Source: Aquimarina sp. MAR_2010_214 (GTDB lineage Bacteria; Bacteroidota; Bacteroidia; Flavobacteriales; Flavobacteriaceae). Taken from it: a stretch of 64,000 nucleotides of DNA. Each line of letters starts with the position of its first letter. Positions within the stretch are counted from its first letter, which is position 1. Positions 7,693 through 16,120 of the stretch are shown here, one piece after another. Below the pieces are notes generated by a model. It was not told where the DNA came from and made no database searches. It saw only the letters and a program-made list of their open reading frames with translations. The position numbers and the translations under genes are program-made. The stretch is from assembly GCF_002846555.1 (NCBI RefSeq), contig NZ_PJMS01000001.1, positions 5,167,501 to 5,231,500 of the forward strand, in the 5' to 3' direction.

Positions 7693-7725
7693 TTTTGTTA
7701 AAAACTATAAAGAAATGTATATTTA
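7693..7725 (+). promoter_or_regulatory. Bacteroidota-type promoter
   Basis: TTTTG at 7693-7697 and TATATTTA at 7718-7725 are 20 bp apart, close to the Bacteroidota -33/-7 pattern (TTTG, about 19 bp, TAnnTTTG) apart from the final base. It would give a leader of nearly 200 nt to the gene at 7927. Confidence 0.4.
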
Positions 7726-7736
7726 CACTATTGATT

Positions 7737-7773
7737 AATAGCTGTTTAAGTTGCTTCTTCCCTAGCTATTTTT
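7737..7773 (+). terminator. Terminator-like hairpin in the 7927 gene leader
   Basis: AATAGCT (7737-7743) pairs with AGCTATT (7764-7770) and runs into Ts. Placed just after the promoter at 7693-7725, it could end a very short transcript or act as an attenuator. The stem is short and the loop is 20 nt, so confidence is low. Confidence 0.3.
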
Positions 7774-7926
7774 AATCTACATTTTTACCCTCGATTTATA
7801 GCGTTTATAAAACTGTATTTTTTGAATAAAAACGAGTTTTTGCAAAAAAATACTATTTATAAATGTATGGTTCTCTAAAACCTTGAAGAGATTGTTTAAT
7901 GAAACTAAATATTAAAACCTAATATA

Positions 7927-8109
7927 ATGAACTTTATACACGTAACACTAATAATCATTTTTGGATTTGTTTTTATAATGACAATATTGCTCAATTTTGT
8001 TGATAAAGAAAAAATACCGCTAATGGGGGATTTTTTTGGAAAAGTACTTCCAAAAATGCCAAAACTCTTCAGTCAATCAAAAGGTAAGGAAGACGAAGAA
8101 TCCCCATAA
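7927..8109 (+). CDS. Hypothetical 60-residue membrane protein
   Basis: A single hydrophobic segment (about residues 4-24, rich in Ile, Phe and Leu) is followed by a short charged tail ending KGKEDEESP, so the product is probably a single-pass inner-membrane protein with the tail in the cytoplasm. Nothing in it matches a family I know. It stands alone between the hairpin tract and the right copy of the 14-bp direct repeat, which would make it the last gene of the candidate mobile element. The start ATG follows an AT-rich leader without a strong Shine-Dalgarno site, as is normal in this phylum. Confidence 0.5.
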   Translation: MNFIHVTLIIIFGFVFIMTILLNFVDKEKIPLMGDFFGKVLPKMPKLFSQSKGKEDEESP

Positions 8110-8183
8110 AATAAATTGTAGAAACAATAGATATATCTATATTTACAATACGTTCTTAAAAAAATAAATTTGCTGTAGGTATG

Positions 8184-8197
8184 GGTCAAAAATAAGG
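8184..8197 (+). repeat. Right copy of 14-bp direct repeat (candidate attR)
   Basis: This is an exact copy of bases 1522-1535 in the same orientation. It is framed by a 5-bp inverted repeat (GGTAT at 8178-8182, ATACC at 8199-8203), and Rhs-like coding sequence resumes about 24 bp later. Confidence 0.45.
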
Positions 8198-8220
8198 GAT
8201 ACCGTTAAAAAAAATGCGTA

Positions 8221-9267
8221 AACTATTATCCCTTTGGGCTGCAACATAAAGGGTACAATTTTGCTGTGAATGGTAGGAAACATAATTATGGGTATAATGG
8301 GCAAGAAACTGAAGAATCTCTAGGATTGAACGTTTCTGAAATGACTTTTAGACAATATGACCCTGCAATTGGTAGATTTAATGTAATTGATGCTGCTGCA
8401 GAATTAGCACAAAATTGGACGCCTTATCGTTTTGGTTTTAATAATCCTATTAAATTTAGTGATCCATCAGGTTTATGGGAAATAAAAGATGGTAATTGGT
8501 ATACCAATGATTCAAAAGACATTGAACGTTTTGTAAATATGCTTGGTTTTGAAAAATCAAATACAGGAGAGGAAGCTTCTATAGCACAAATAGATACTTT
8601 TATTTCAGAAGAGTTTAGAGGTTCTGGAGGAAGGTTAAGTGATGGTAGTGCATTATTAGATAGTGAAACGGTAGTTGCAGACAGTAATGGTAATTCAAAT
8701 GGATTTAGTGAAAGGCAGGCTTTTCATATAGGTAGTCAAGTGGAGAATTTTGGTTCAAATCCTTGGAATGAAAAATCAGGACTATATGACAATCCTTTTT
8801 ATAGCTACAAATACTATAGAGAAAGAAGTTGGGAATCAAGAGGAGGATCATTTCCTGGTATAAAATTAGGTTTCTTTGGATCTAAATATGCTCAAAGTCT
8901 TTTGTATAACCCAGGGAATTGGTGGTATTCTACTAAAGTTAATAAATTTTATGATTGGTCATTTACAGGAAACGGTCATACTGGAGGAAGAAATAAATAT
9001 ATAGGTAATATATCTAAAAAATGGAGTAAGTATGCAGGAAATGCAGGAAAAGCATTTGGTGTATACAGTCTCTATAATACAGCAGGACAATATCAAGATG
9101 GAACTTTAACTGCTTTTGGAGCGGTCTATATAGGAGGTGTAGATGGAGCTGCTTTGGGTAGTAAAAACTTAAATGTTGCAGCTTGGTCATTAGGCACAGG
9201 AATAGGTAAATCAATAGTAGAGAGTAATTGGTATTTTAATGCAGTTCATAATGATATAAACTGGTAA
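8221..9267 (+). pseudogene. Displaced Rhs C-terminal tip (5'-truncated toxin module)
   Basis: Rhs-like sequence starts abruptly: NYYPFGLQHKGYN is in frame just ahead of GRKHNYGYNGQE, and an in-frame stop lies at 8206, so the usual long Rhs core is missing. The conserved Rhs end is intact (YDPAIGRFNVID, then NWTPYRFGFNNPIKFSDPSGL), followed by about 270 residues of variable tip rich in Gly, Tyr, Asn and Ser that I cannot assign to a toxin family. A GTG at 8266 could start translation, but a stand-alone product would lack delivery sequences. This is the classic form of an orphan Rhs tip kept beside a full Rhs gene and swapped in by recombination across the core end. Confidence 0.8.
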
Positions 9268-9268
9268 A

Positions 9269-9658
9269 ATGATATATAGAAGTTTTTTCGGATTTTTATA
9301 CTCCTATTTTAAAAAGGGTAAAGATATTGATCCATTAATATCTTCGACTTTTGCAATAGTAGGCTTACAAGTATTAAATTTAATCTTTTTTCAAGGTTTA
9401 CTTTTCTTTCATTACAGTAATCAAAGGCATTTATTGTATAGTGAGACTCGTGTTTTTGGATTTGGAATTATAACATTATTGATATTTGTAAACTACTTTT
9501 ATTTTAAAAAACGTGAAGGGGAAAAACTTGAAAAAGAATATAGAATTGTTGCTAAAAAGAAAATATATATCTTGTTTTATTGGATATATATTTTAGCTTC
9601 AATTGCTTTAGCGATAATCATGTTATACACTATAAGAAACAATATAAGATTTTTTTAA
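9269..9658 (+). CDS. Small membrane protein, probable immunity protein of the orphan Rhs tip
   Basis: The 129-residue product has three hydrophobic segments (about residues 28-50, 65-82 and 102-122) joined by basic loops, so it is an integral membrane protein. Its ATG comes one base after the stop of the Rhs tip, mirroring the first module at 717-1025, which supports an immunity role. The family is not recognised. Its stop overlaps the next gene start in a TAATG arrangement, so both downstream genes are probably translated together with the tip. Confidence 0.55.
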   Translation: MIYRSFFGFLYSYFKKGKDIDPLISSTFAIVGLQVLNLIFFQGLLFFHYSNQRHLLYSETRVFGFGIITLLIFVNYFYFKKREGEKLEKEYRIVAKKKIYILFYWIYILASIALAIIMLYTIRNNIRFF

Positions 9659-10389
9659 TGCTATTGAAAAACTATCAAGAAAGAACCCTTTTTTTAACTT
9701 TACCTATATTTATTACTGTATCTATTTTTATGGGTTGTTCATTTAATGATAAAAGCTTAAAAACGGAATATTATAAAAATGGAAATATTAAAACGGTAGG
9801 ATATACCAAAAAAGGTGAAAAAGATGGAATGTGGGCTTTTCATTCTGAAGACGGAAAATTTATAGACTCTATTCAGTTCAAAGAAGGTGTAAAAGATGGA
9901 TTGGTAAAATACTATGGGTACAACAATCAATTGTTTAAAAAAGGGTATTATAAAAATGGTCTAAAAAATGGAATATGGGAATCCTATCATGCTGAAGGAG
10001 AACTTCATTCCAAAGAAGAATTTAGAAAAGGAATTGCAAGAGGAGAACAGGAATATTATTATGCAAATGGAACTCCAAAAATGTTAACTCCAATCCAAAA
10101 CGGTAAATTACACGGAAAACATAAAGAATTTTATCCTAGTGGTAAATTGTCAATATTAGGATACTACCATAATGGGAATAAAGACGGAGAATGGAAAGAA
10201 TATGACGAAAATGGGTTAATTAATGAAATATACCATTATCAAGGAGGTTTGTGGCACGGAGATTATCAAAAATTTTACCCTAGTGGTAATATTGCCGAAA
10301 AAGGAAGATATGAGTTAGATAAAAAGATAGGTGTATGGGAATATTTTGATGAAGATGGTATTGTTAAGGCAACTCAAAAACACAAATAA
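9658..10389 (+). CDS. YwqK-family (MORN-repeat) lipoprotein
   Basis: The 243-residue protein starts at the ATG sharing a base with the previous stop (TAATG). It opens with a hydrophobic signal ending IFMGC, a lipobox, so it should be a lipoprotein with its first mature residue at about Cys27. The rest consists of some eight MORN-like repeats of about 22 residues, with recurring YYKNG, GKLHG and DGEWKEYDENG motifs. Databases call this family the toxin-antitoxin system YwqK antitoxin, a label based on context rather than shown function. It completes a tip, membrane protein and lipoprotein cassette, so it may be an extra immunity or accessory factor. Confidence 0.75.
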   Translation: MLLKNYQERTLFLTLPIFITVSIFMGCSFNDKSLKTEYYKNGNIKTVGYTKKGEKDGMWAFHSEDGKFIDSIQFKEGVKDGLVKYYGYNNQLFKKGYYKNGLKNGIWESYHAEGELHSKEEFRKGIARGEQEYYYANGTPKMLTPIQNGKLHGKHKEFYPSGKLSILGYYHNGNKDGEWKEYDENGLINEIYHYQGGLWHGDYQKFYPSGNIAEKGRYELDKKIGVWEYFDEDGIVKATQKHK

Positions 10390-10436
10390 AGCTATCGACC
10401 CAGCTTTTTGAAGAGTTCTAAACCCGATGGCGGTAA

Positions 10437-10453
10437 TAGGTCAAACTGGTGCT
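10437..10453 (+). repeat. 17-bp direct repeat, copy 1
   Basis: TAGGTCAAACTGGTGCT occurs here and again at 10593-10609, both read in a frame giving GQTGA. It probably marks the join point of two displaced coding remnants. Confidence 0.55.
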
Positions 10454-10489
10454 TTTGAAAAAAGGCATGTTTTTAAGTTTGATTATTAG
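10439..10489 (+). pseudogene. Short coding remnant beginning GQTGA
   Basis: The frame GQTGAFEKRHVFKFDY ends in a stop and has no start codon or upstream extension. It begins at the same 17-bp repeat as the second remnant, suggesting both are cut-off 3' ends of related genes, perhaps old toxin tips. Too short to identify. Confidence 0.4.
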
Positions 10490-10503
10490 TAAGTTATATA
10501 GTG

Positions 10504-10529
10504 AACAAGCCTCTTGATTGAGGCTTGTT
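10504..10529 (+). terminator. Terminator-like hairpin
   Basis: AACAAGCCTC pairs exactly with GAGGCTTGTT over a 6-nt loop, followed by a weak T run. It lies between the two short remnants. Confidence 0.55.
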
Positions 10530-10588
10530 TATGTTGTTTGTCTTATTTGAAATCGTTTAAAGCTTATTGTATAAAGGTTTTATATTCT

Positions 10589-10702
10589 TACGTAGGTCAA
10601 ACTGGTGCTAATAGTCAAGCACAAGGGGCTCAAACGGATATTTATGGTAGAGTTCGACACGATGAAAAAGGACAAAAGACAATTATTGGCAGTCTAACCT
10701 AA
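10589..10702 (+). pseudogene. Second coding remnant beginning GQTGA
   Basis: The frame gives YVGQTGANSQAQGAQTDIYG, then about 18 more residues to a stop. The upstream part of the same frame crosses the hairpin at 10504-10529 and looks non-coding, so this is a 3' gene fragment. The start matches the 17-bp repeat of the first remnant and the two diverge right after it. It may be the tail of a polymorphic toxin-like protein. Confidence 0.4.
10593..10609 (+). repeat. 17-bp direct repeat, copy 2
   Basis: Exact copy of bases 10437-10453, 156 bp downstream and in the same orientation. Confidence 0.55.
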
Positions 10703-10817
10703 TATTTTTATGTTTACTAAGGTGGTACAGAAATGCTTTCTGTGCTGGGTATGAGTAATAGTTCAAAGAATATAGGAATAAAAACTCAAATTCTCCCCTA
10801 CTCTAACGCTTCACTAC

Positions 10818-12476
10818 CTAAAACTGAAAATAAATAAAAGGCTGAAAATCGGCTGCATAAGTTTGATAACAGATAATTGCTACGACCACCACTACCAAGG
10901 CTTTGATTATCATATTACTTTTAATAAACAAATCCTCTACCCAATCTTTGGTACGATAGGGCAACCAATGTGTAATATACCCCAGAACCATAACAATAAA
11001 TACAATACGATACTCCCAGAGTACAGCTAGAGCATTCTGCCAATCCATATTGGTAACAACTTGCTGATAAAAACGATCAATATGATCCATACTGTTTCCT
11101 CTAAAATAGATACGTGTAAAGGTGATAAATACAAAAGTCAGTGCAATTCTCCATAACAAAACATACCAAGCCTTAGACTCTTCATATGGACTTATCTTAC
11201 GCCAATATTTGTACGCTACAATTCCGATACCATTAAGACCTCCCCAGATTACAAATTTCCATGAGGCACCATGCCATAATCCACCGACTAACATGGTAAT
11301 CATAATATTAACATTTCTATTAAAATGCCATGCTAACCTAGGTGAGAAAAGCGTAATAATAAGTATAACACCAATTCCCGAAGCTGCCAACAGTGCAATC
11401 GCATAATCAGAAATGGCAAAAACTCCTAAAAATGTAAAAATCAATATAAATGTGTAGGAAAAGATTGTTCCATTACGATTACCTCCAATAGGTATATATA
11501 AATAATCTTTAAGCCAGCTCGATAGTGAAATATGCCAACGTCTCCAGAAATCACCGCAATGAATAGCTTTATATGGTGAATTAAAATTAACTGGTAATTT
11601 ATATCCCATAAGCAATGCTAATCCAATAGCAATATCGGTATACCCAGAAAAATCACCATAGATTTGTAGTGAATATCCAAACATAGCCATGATATTAGTA
11701 AAACCAGAAAACATCTCGGGGACATCAAATACCCGATCCATAAAATTAGCTGCAATATAATCGGCAAATAACATTTTTTTAATTAACCCTTTAAGGATCA
11801 TAAAAGTTGCCTGACCAAATTCTTTTTGGGTAATAGTAATCTCTTTTCTGATCTGAGGGACAAAATCTGCAGCTCTTACAATTGGTCCAGCCACTAACTG
11901 CGGAAAAAAGCTTACAAAAAACCCAAAATCAATAATTGATTTTAAAGGTTTGATTTGTTTTCTGTAAATATCTACACTGTAGCTAATCGTCTGAAAGGTA
12001 TAAAAAGAAATTCCCACAGGAAGAATAATTTTATCCACTGTAAAGTAATCTACCTCACTCCATGTATTAGCCCATTGCGCCAGGTAATTAATAACTTCGT
12101 AATCAGTTTGAAAAAGGAAATTATACGAATCTGTAAAGAAATAGGCATATTTAAAATAACAGAGTGTTCCCAGGTTAATAATCACACTTATAGCAACTAA
12201 TGTTTTTTGTAGTAAAACCGACCTACTATTATAAATAGCTTTACCCAAAAAGAAATCGTTGACCGTACTAAACAATAAAATCCCTATAAAAAGACCACTG
12301 GTTTTATAATAAAAAAGTAGACTTATAGCAAAGAGATAAGCACTTCGTAAATTTTTTTTGCTATATACTATAGCGTAAATAAAATATACTGCTGCAAAGA
12401 AAACCCAGAAGTTCGCCTGTGTAAAGATCAACGGAAAATCTTCTGAAAAAGAAAATATGTCAATAAGTCTATTCAT
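10818..12476 (-). CDS. MBOAT family O-acyltransferase (AlgI/PatA-like)
   Basis: The 552-residue protein has about a dozen membrane segments and typical MBOAT motifs: the PVGISFYTFQTISYSVD block, the FFPQLVAGPI block, the FWRRWHISLSSWLKDYLYIP block and the catalytic-histidine region GGLWHGASW. MBOAT proteins of this type move an acyl group, normally acetyl, across the inner membrane for O-acylation of exported polysaccharide or peptidoglycan. Two SGNH proteins lie directly upstream in the same operon with overlapping ends (12469-12476), which fits a system where MBOAT supplies acetyl and SGNH proteins transfer or remove it. The substrate polymer is not evident. Confidence 0.9.
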   Translation of the reverse strand: MNRLIDIFSFSEDFPLIFTQANFWVFFAAVYFIYAIVYSKKNLRSAYLFAISLLFYYKTSGLFIGILLFSTVNDFFLGKAIYNSRSVLLQKTLVAISVIINLGTLCYFKYAYFFTDSYNFLFQTDYEVINYLAQWANTWSEVDYFTVDKIILPVGISFYTFQTISYSVDIYRKQIKPLKSIIDFGFFVSFFPQLVAGPIVRAADFVPQIRKEITITQKEFGQATFMILKGLIKKMLFADYIAANFMDRVFDVPEMFSGFTNIMAMFGYSLQIYGDFSGYTDIAIGLALLMGYKLPVNFNSPYKAIHCGDFWRRWHISLSSWLKDYLYIPIGGNRNGTIFSYTFILIFTFLGVFAISDYAIALLAASGIGVILIITLFSPRLAWHFNRNVNIMITMLVGGLWHGASWKFVIWGGLNGIGIVAYKYWRKISPYEESKAWYVLLWRIALTFVFITFTRIYFRGNSMDHIDRFYQQVVTNMDWQNALAVLWEYRIVFIVMVLGYITHWLPYRTKDWVEDLFIKSNMIIKALVVVVVAIICYQTYAADFQPFIYFQF

Positions 12477-13749
12477 TAATTACCTGATTCAAAATAGAGT
12501 TTGGCTCTAATTGCAATTCGTTTTCCCATGAATGCGCTAATGCTTGTAACAAAAGATCTGCTTTTATACGATATCCCATAACTGTAAAATGAATACGATC
12601 TCTAGGCATTAGTTTATTTGCATACCAATCTTTTGAGGAATTAAAACCTCCCATAATTTCATAAAAATCCCAAACCGCCATTTTTTGTTCTTTTGCCACT
12701 TCATAAATGATTTTTTGGGCGATTCTAGTTCTGGGATTTGGAAATTTCTTTTTATAATACGAATCATTAGGCACAGTAAGTAATACAGCACAGTTAGGAT
12801 TTGCTTTTTGAACTAATTTTATTAAATCTGTGTAGTATGCTTTGTATGCTTCCGGATTAAAATCAGGATGATACGCATCATTGGTACCAATAGATACTAT
12901 AAATAAATCCGGTTTATAGAGCAATAACTGGTCATCAAAAAAGCGACATCTTTTATAATACGAAAAACTACCGCCATTGACTCCTATAGAAGTATATTGA
13001 ATTCCTTTATTATCATTCATTAGTTCAATACCCATCATCAAAAACTCGGCATTTTCTTCATCTTTAATTTTACGAATACAAAACTCAATTTCTTCAACAC
13101 TCTTATGTAAGGTATATTCTACAAAATGTGCTTCTTTATTTTCTTTAACTACAGAAACCAGCGAATCTTGCTTGAATGATATTTCATAATCATCACTCCA
13201 GTTATCATAAAAGATTCTGATTTTATTAAAATCATACATCTTCTCGTGATAATTATTACCATTAGCAATTATTTTCACATTTGACACAGTATCTTTAAAA
13301 ACTGCAGTTACCCCAGATAATCCCCAGGCCACACTGTCTTTTCGAACCGAGCATCGATATCCCTCCCATTCACCATCATACTTTATTCTATAATTACCAG
13401 GGTTATTGGTTTTGGCAATGCTAAATGGATAAATAAATCCTCGTTGTCCTTTTGCAGTAGGGCTCATCATCTGAAGATAAGATCGTAAACGATTTGAATA
13501 AATATCTGCCTGTATATGAGACCCTCCGATATGAAAAACATGTAAATCTTCTTTTCCTCCTTTTGCAATGGTATCTAATTTGCGAAAAAGTGTTTTAAAT
13601 GCCGGTGAATTTTCTGCCATTTTTATGGTATTGGCTTTCCAATTCACAAAAGGGTATTTATTTTGTATGGTATCTATAACATAGGTTTGTGCCATCAAAG
13701 GCAATGTCATAAGCCATACATAAAAGAATAATTTGTTACGTGTCATCAT
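12469..13749 (-). CDS. Secreted SGNH/GDSL hydrolase-like protein
   Basis: The 426-residue protein begins with a signal peptide (MMTRNKLFFYVWLMTLPLMAQ) and is probably periplasmic. SGNH blocks are visible: HIGGSHIQAD in place of GDS (block I), FIVSIGTNDAYH (block III) and RDRIHFTVMGY with the catalytic His (block V). I chose the ATG-ATG at 13749, overlapping the end of the upstream SGNH gene by 14 bp; the longer frame to 13773 only adds non-family residues. Its end overlaps the MBOAT start by 8 bp. It likely handles O-acyl groups on an envelope polymer. Confidence 0.8.
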   Translation of the reverse strand: MMTRNKLFFYVWLMTLPLMAQTYVIDTIQNKYPFVNWKANTIKMAENSPAFKTLFRKLDTIAKGGKEDLHVFHIGGSHIQADIYSNRLRSYLQMMSPTAKGQRGFIYPFSIAKTNNPGNYRIKYDGEWEGYRCSVRKDSVAWGLSGVTAVFKDTVSNVKIIANGNNYHEKMYDFNKIRIFYDNWSDDYEISFKQDSLVSVVKENKEAHFVEYTLHKSVEEIEFCIRKIKDEENAEFLMMGIELMNDNKGIQYTSIGVNGGSFSYYKRCRFFDDQLLLYKPDLFIVSIGTNDAYHPDFNPEAYKAYYTDLIKLVQKANPNCAVLLTVPNDSYYKKKFPNPRTRIAQKIIYEVAKEQKMAVWDFYEIMGGFNSSKDWYANKLMPRDRIHFTVMGYRIKADLLLQALAHSWENELQLEPNSILNQVINE

Positions 13750-15244
13750 GGTTATCAGGTTCTTTGAGGTCAAGGTATAGGGCTGTAAAAAATAGTTCTG
13801 AAATTATTTTGGTTCCTTTCCAGGTAAAATGCATATAATCTTTGGCAGTTAGTTTTTCATCTACCCATAACTTCATCGCTCCTTTTCCGCCCATGGCATC
13901 ATACATACTCCAATAGGCTACATTATTTTCGAGGCAAGTTTTCATTAATTCAGCATTAAGATACGGTAATAATGGGTAGGTTTCCATTTTACCGTTTACC
14001 GGAAGACACATATCTGTTGGTCCAATAAATACAATACTGGTATTTTTTGCTCGCCTTCTAATCCAATTTACCTGTCTGGCAATTCGTTTAGCATACTTGG
14101 TTACATCTGTAGAATCTTTGAGATATGGCATCGTATTACCTCCATATTGCATAATAACAATTTTGGGTTTTAATTGCCTCATCATTTGACCGTAGATAGC
14201 AGCACTCGAATTTGCAAAAACCGTTCCCGAGGCTCCTCGCATCGCTACGTTATCAATTTGCACTCTAGACCCTCCATCCAATGTTAATCCATAAAAATCT
14301 GCGCTAACTTTACCTTCTAGTTCAATTTTGAGATCTGTAGGTGTAGTCGTTGTTCTTATTTTATATTGATGGTATTTACCATCTGCAATCAGATCATCTT
14401 GCTGAATCAAAACTCCATCATTATACACCGATACCTTAATCGGAAAATTACAATTACCATAATGCAAGCCAATATTGGTAAAATATCTAAATTTTGCATA
14501 TGTTTTCCTAGACTTCCCAATTTTTACAGAAGCTTTGATAATTGGTAAAGAATCAACCATAGTACTATCTGGGAGTTCTTTTTTATATGTTGTAAAACGA
14601 GAAGCAGAAAGATAAGCTCCGTATTTTCGATGAGAAAACTTTTTTTGAGTTGGGTCAAAAAACGCATAACGCTGCCAGTTTTCACTTGGTTCTACCATAG
14701 CGCTTATTTGTCGATATACCGGTAGTACAGGAAGGAACCCAGGGCCACTACCGCCATACATGCCCTGAAGTCTATTACGTATATATCCCGTGATACGGTC
14801 TCCTTCGATCTGAGAATCGCCATAATGTATAATTCTACATGATCTCGAAGATAATTTTTCTCTCAACTCACTTGCAAAATCAGGATTACTCTCAGGGTAC
14901 TTGATCCTAACAATACGAGTTGTATCAATTTTTGAGAAATCCGGAAGTTTTTTTATTTCCGCTGTAGCGGCAATATCATTTTTATGCTCATCGGTTTCTA
15001 TATCCAAAGGAGTTACAATTTGAGTAACCTCAAGAATATCTTGTCTTGTAAGAGATGAATCTTTTTCTAATCCTAAAAATGTAGTATGTGTGGGGTATTT
15101 AACCGAAATCCCTTCATATGAAAATCCATCATCCTGTGTTTGGGCTTTTTGAACCCCTCCTTTTTGACTCAAAAACATGAGTCCAAATAATGCTCCTAAT
15201 ATAAATAGGATAAATAATGATATTTGAATAGGTTTGATTCTCAA
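13736..15244 (-). CDS. Membrane-anchored SGNH hydrolase-like protein
   Basis: The 502-residue protein has one N-terminal membrane anchor (ISLFILFILGALFGLMFL) and an extracytoplasmic SGNH fold. Block I reads IIHYGDSQIEGDR with the serine nucleophile, block III IVIMQYGGNTMPY, and block V KDYMHFTWKGT with the catalytic Asp and His. The middle region, about residues 215-320, looks like a beta-rich insert. It is the first gene of the three-gene operon, so with the MBOAT protein it probably acetylates or deacetylates an exported polymer. The operon layout resembles AlgI/AlgJ or PatA/PatB systems by logic, not by close sequence identity. Confidence 0.8.
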   Translation of the reverse strand: MRIKPIQISLFILFILGALFGLMFLSQKGGVQKAQTQDDGFSYEGISVKYPTHTTFLGLEKDSSLTRQDILEVTQIVTPLDIETDEHKNDIAATAEIKKLPDFSKIDTTRIVRIKYPESNPDFASELREKLSSRSCRIIHYGDSQIEGDRITGYIRNRLQGMYGGSGPGFLPVLPVYRQISAMVEPSENWQRYAFFDPTQKKFSHRKYGAYLSASRFTTYKKELPDSTMVDSLPIIKASVKIGKSRKTYAKFRYFTNIGLHYGNCNFPIKVSVYNDGVLIQQDDLIADGKYHQYKIRTTTTPTDLKIELEGKVSADFYGLTLDGGSRVQIDNVAMRGASGTVFANSSAAIYGQMMRQLKPKIVIMQYGGNTMPYLKDSTDVTKYAKRIARQVNWIRRRAKNTSIVFIGPTDMCLPVNGKMETYPLLPYLNAELMKTCLENNVAYWSMYDAMGGKGAMKLWVDEKLTAKDYMHFTWKGTKIISELFFTALYLDLKEPDNHDDT

Positions 15245-15383
15245 TGTTTCCCGGGGATATTTCTACTTTTTAGTAAAAATAGAAAGATTTTAGAAATTAC
15301 CAAGAGATCTAACAAGTAGTTACTAGCGAATAGGAAATAGTTTTACGGCCATACTCGTTTTATATTGCAACCAAAACTATGTA

Positions 15384-16106
15384 TTAAAGTGAAGAAGCAA
15401 ATTTCTTTACATCATTCACAACTGCCTGATATTTGCTTCTATTGGGTTTTGACATATGTTGAGATTCTATCAGGATTTCTGATAGAATTTCTTTAGCATC
15501 TTCTATTTTTCCTTTTTCTACCAAAAATTGAGCAAGTGTATATCGTTCCTCATAATTAGAATATCGTTGATCAATTTGTTTTAGTTGCTCTTCTGCTTTT
15601 TCAGACTGCCCTATTTCTTCTAATGCCAAACCATATAAAAACTGACTTCGGGATCCTTTAAAATCAGATTTAACATTTATCTTCTCGGCACAAAAGATAA
15701 CTTTATCATAGTTTTTGATTTGATAATATCCTTCTATTAATTTTTTAACAACACCAGCATCCTCATCATAATTGGTACTAAGTGCCACTTCATATTCGTT
15801 TATAGCATTAGGATAATCTTTTATTTCTAATAAAGCATCTGCCAAATTCACCCGATTCTGAAATGTTTCAGCAAAATCTAGTTGTTTTTGTAAATCATCA
15901 ATCTTCTTCGTAGGGTTAATCACGTTCACAATCTCATCCTGAACCACATCCAGATCTTTTTTACTAAATACCTGAGTCAAAAGATAAATAACACTCCCTA
16001 ACACCGGTAAAAATATAATTACAAAAAACCAATAGTAATTGTTTTTATTCTTGACTGCATGGTAAACACAAAAGCCTTGTAAGGCAATAATTAAAAAATA
16101 TGGCAT
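15384..16106 (-). CDS. TPR protein with N-terminal membrane domain
   Basis: Of the 240 residues, the first 45 form two membrane segments resembling the phospholipase-D-nuclease N-terminal domain (PLDc_N): YYWFFVIIFLPVLGSVIYLL. The rest consists of helical tetratricopeptide-like repeats, with NLADALLEIKDYPNAINEYEVAL the clearest unit. Such proteins usually act as membrane-bound scaffolds; no catalytic motif is seen. It lies 19 bp downstream of pyruvate carboxylase on the same strand, but a promoter-like -7 box sits at the junction, so it may also be transcribed alone. Confidence 0.7.
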   Translation of the reverse strand: MPYFLIIALQGFCVYHAVKNKNNYYWFFVIIFLPVLGSVIYLLTQVFSKKDLDVVQDEIVNVINPTKKIDDLQKQLDFAETFQNRVNLADALLEIKDYPNAINEYEVALSTNYDEDAGVVKKLIEGYYQIKNYDKVIFCAEKINVKSDFKGSRSQFLYGLALEEIGQSEKAEEQLKQIDQRYSNYEERYTLAQFLVEKGKIEDAKEILSEILIESQHMSKPNRSKYQAVVNDVKKFASSL

Positions 16107-16120
16107 GGTGTAAAAGTAAA

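Larger units (their letters stand above)
7461..7926. other. AT-rich stretch before the small membrane gene
   Basis: About 465 bp of low-complexity AT-rich DNA with no credible gene. It holds the promoter-like pair at 7693-7725, a terminator-like hairpin at 7737-7773 and a copy of CTACATTTTT at 7777-7786. Confidence 0.5.
1522..8197. mobile_element. Candidate tyrosine-recombinase element with structured tract
   Basis: The segment carries a divergent XRE regulator, an AAA+ ATPase, two overlapping tyrosine-recombinase genes, a RadC/JAB protein, an ORF6N protein, a dense inverted-repeat tract and a 60-residue membrane protein. It separates two Rhs modules, and its right edge is within about 25 bp of the point where Rhs-like coding sequence resumes. 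A 14-bp direct repeat (GGTCAAAAATAAGG) at 1522-1535 and 8184-8197 brackets it. There are no capsid, relaxase, conjugation or transposase genes, so it matches neither a prophage, an ICE nor a common IS. The borders are inferred and could be wrong. Confidence 0.6.

Noticed and set aside
1522..8197. Prophage interpretation of the recombinase element
   Set aside because: ORF6N and XRE proteins are phage-like, but no capsid, tail, terminase or lysis gene is present.
10514..10702. Intact gene across the 10504-10529 hairpin
   Set aside because: Its first part lies in the terminator hairpin and has no coding look; only the part from 10589 resembles a gene remnant.
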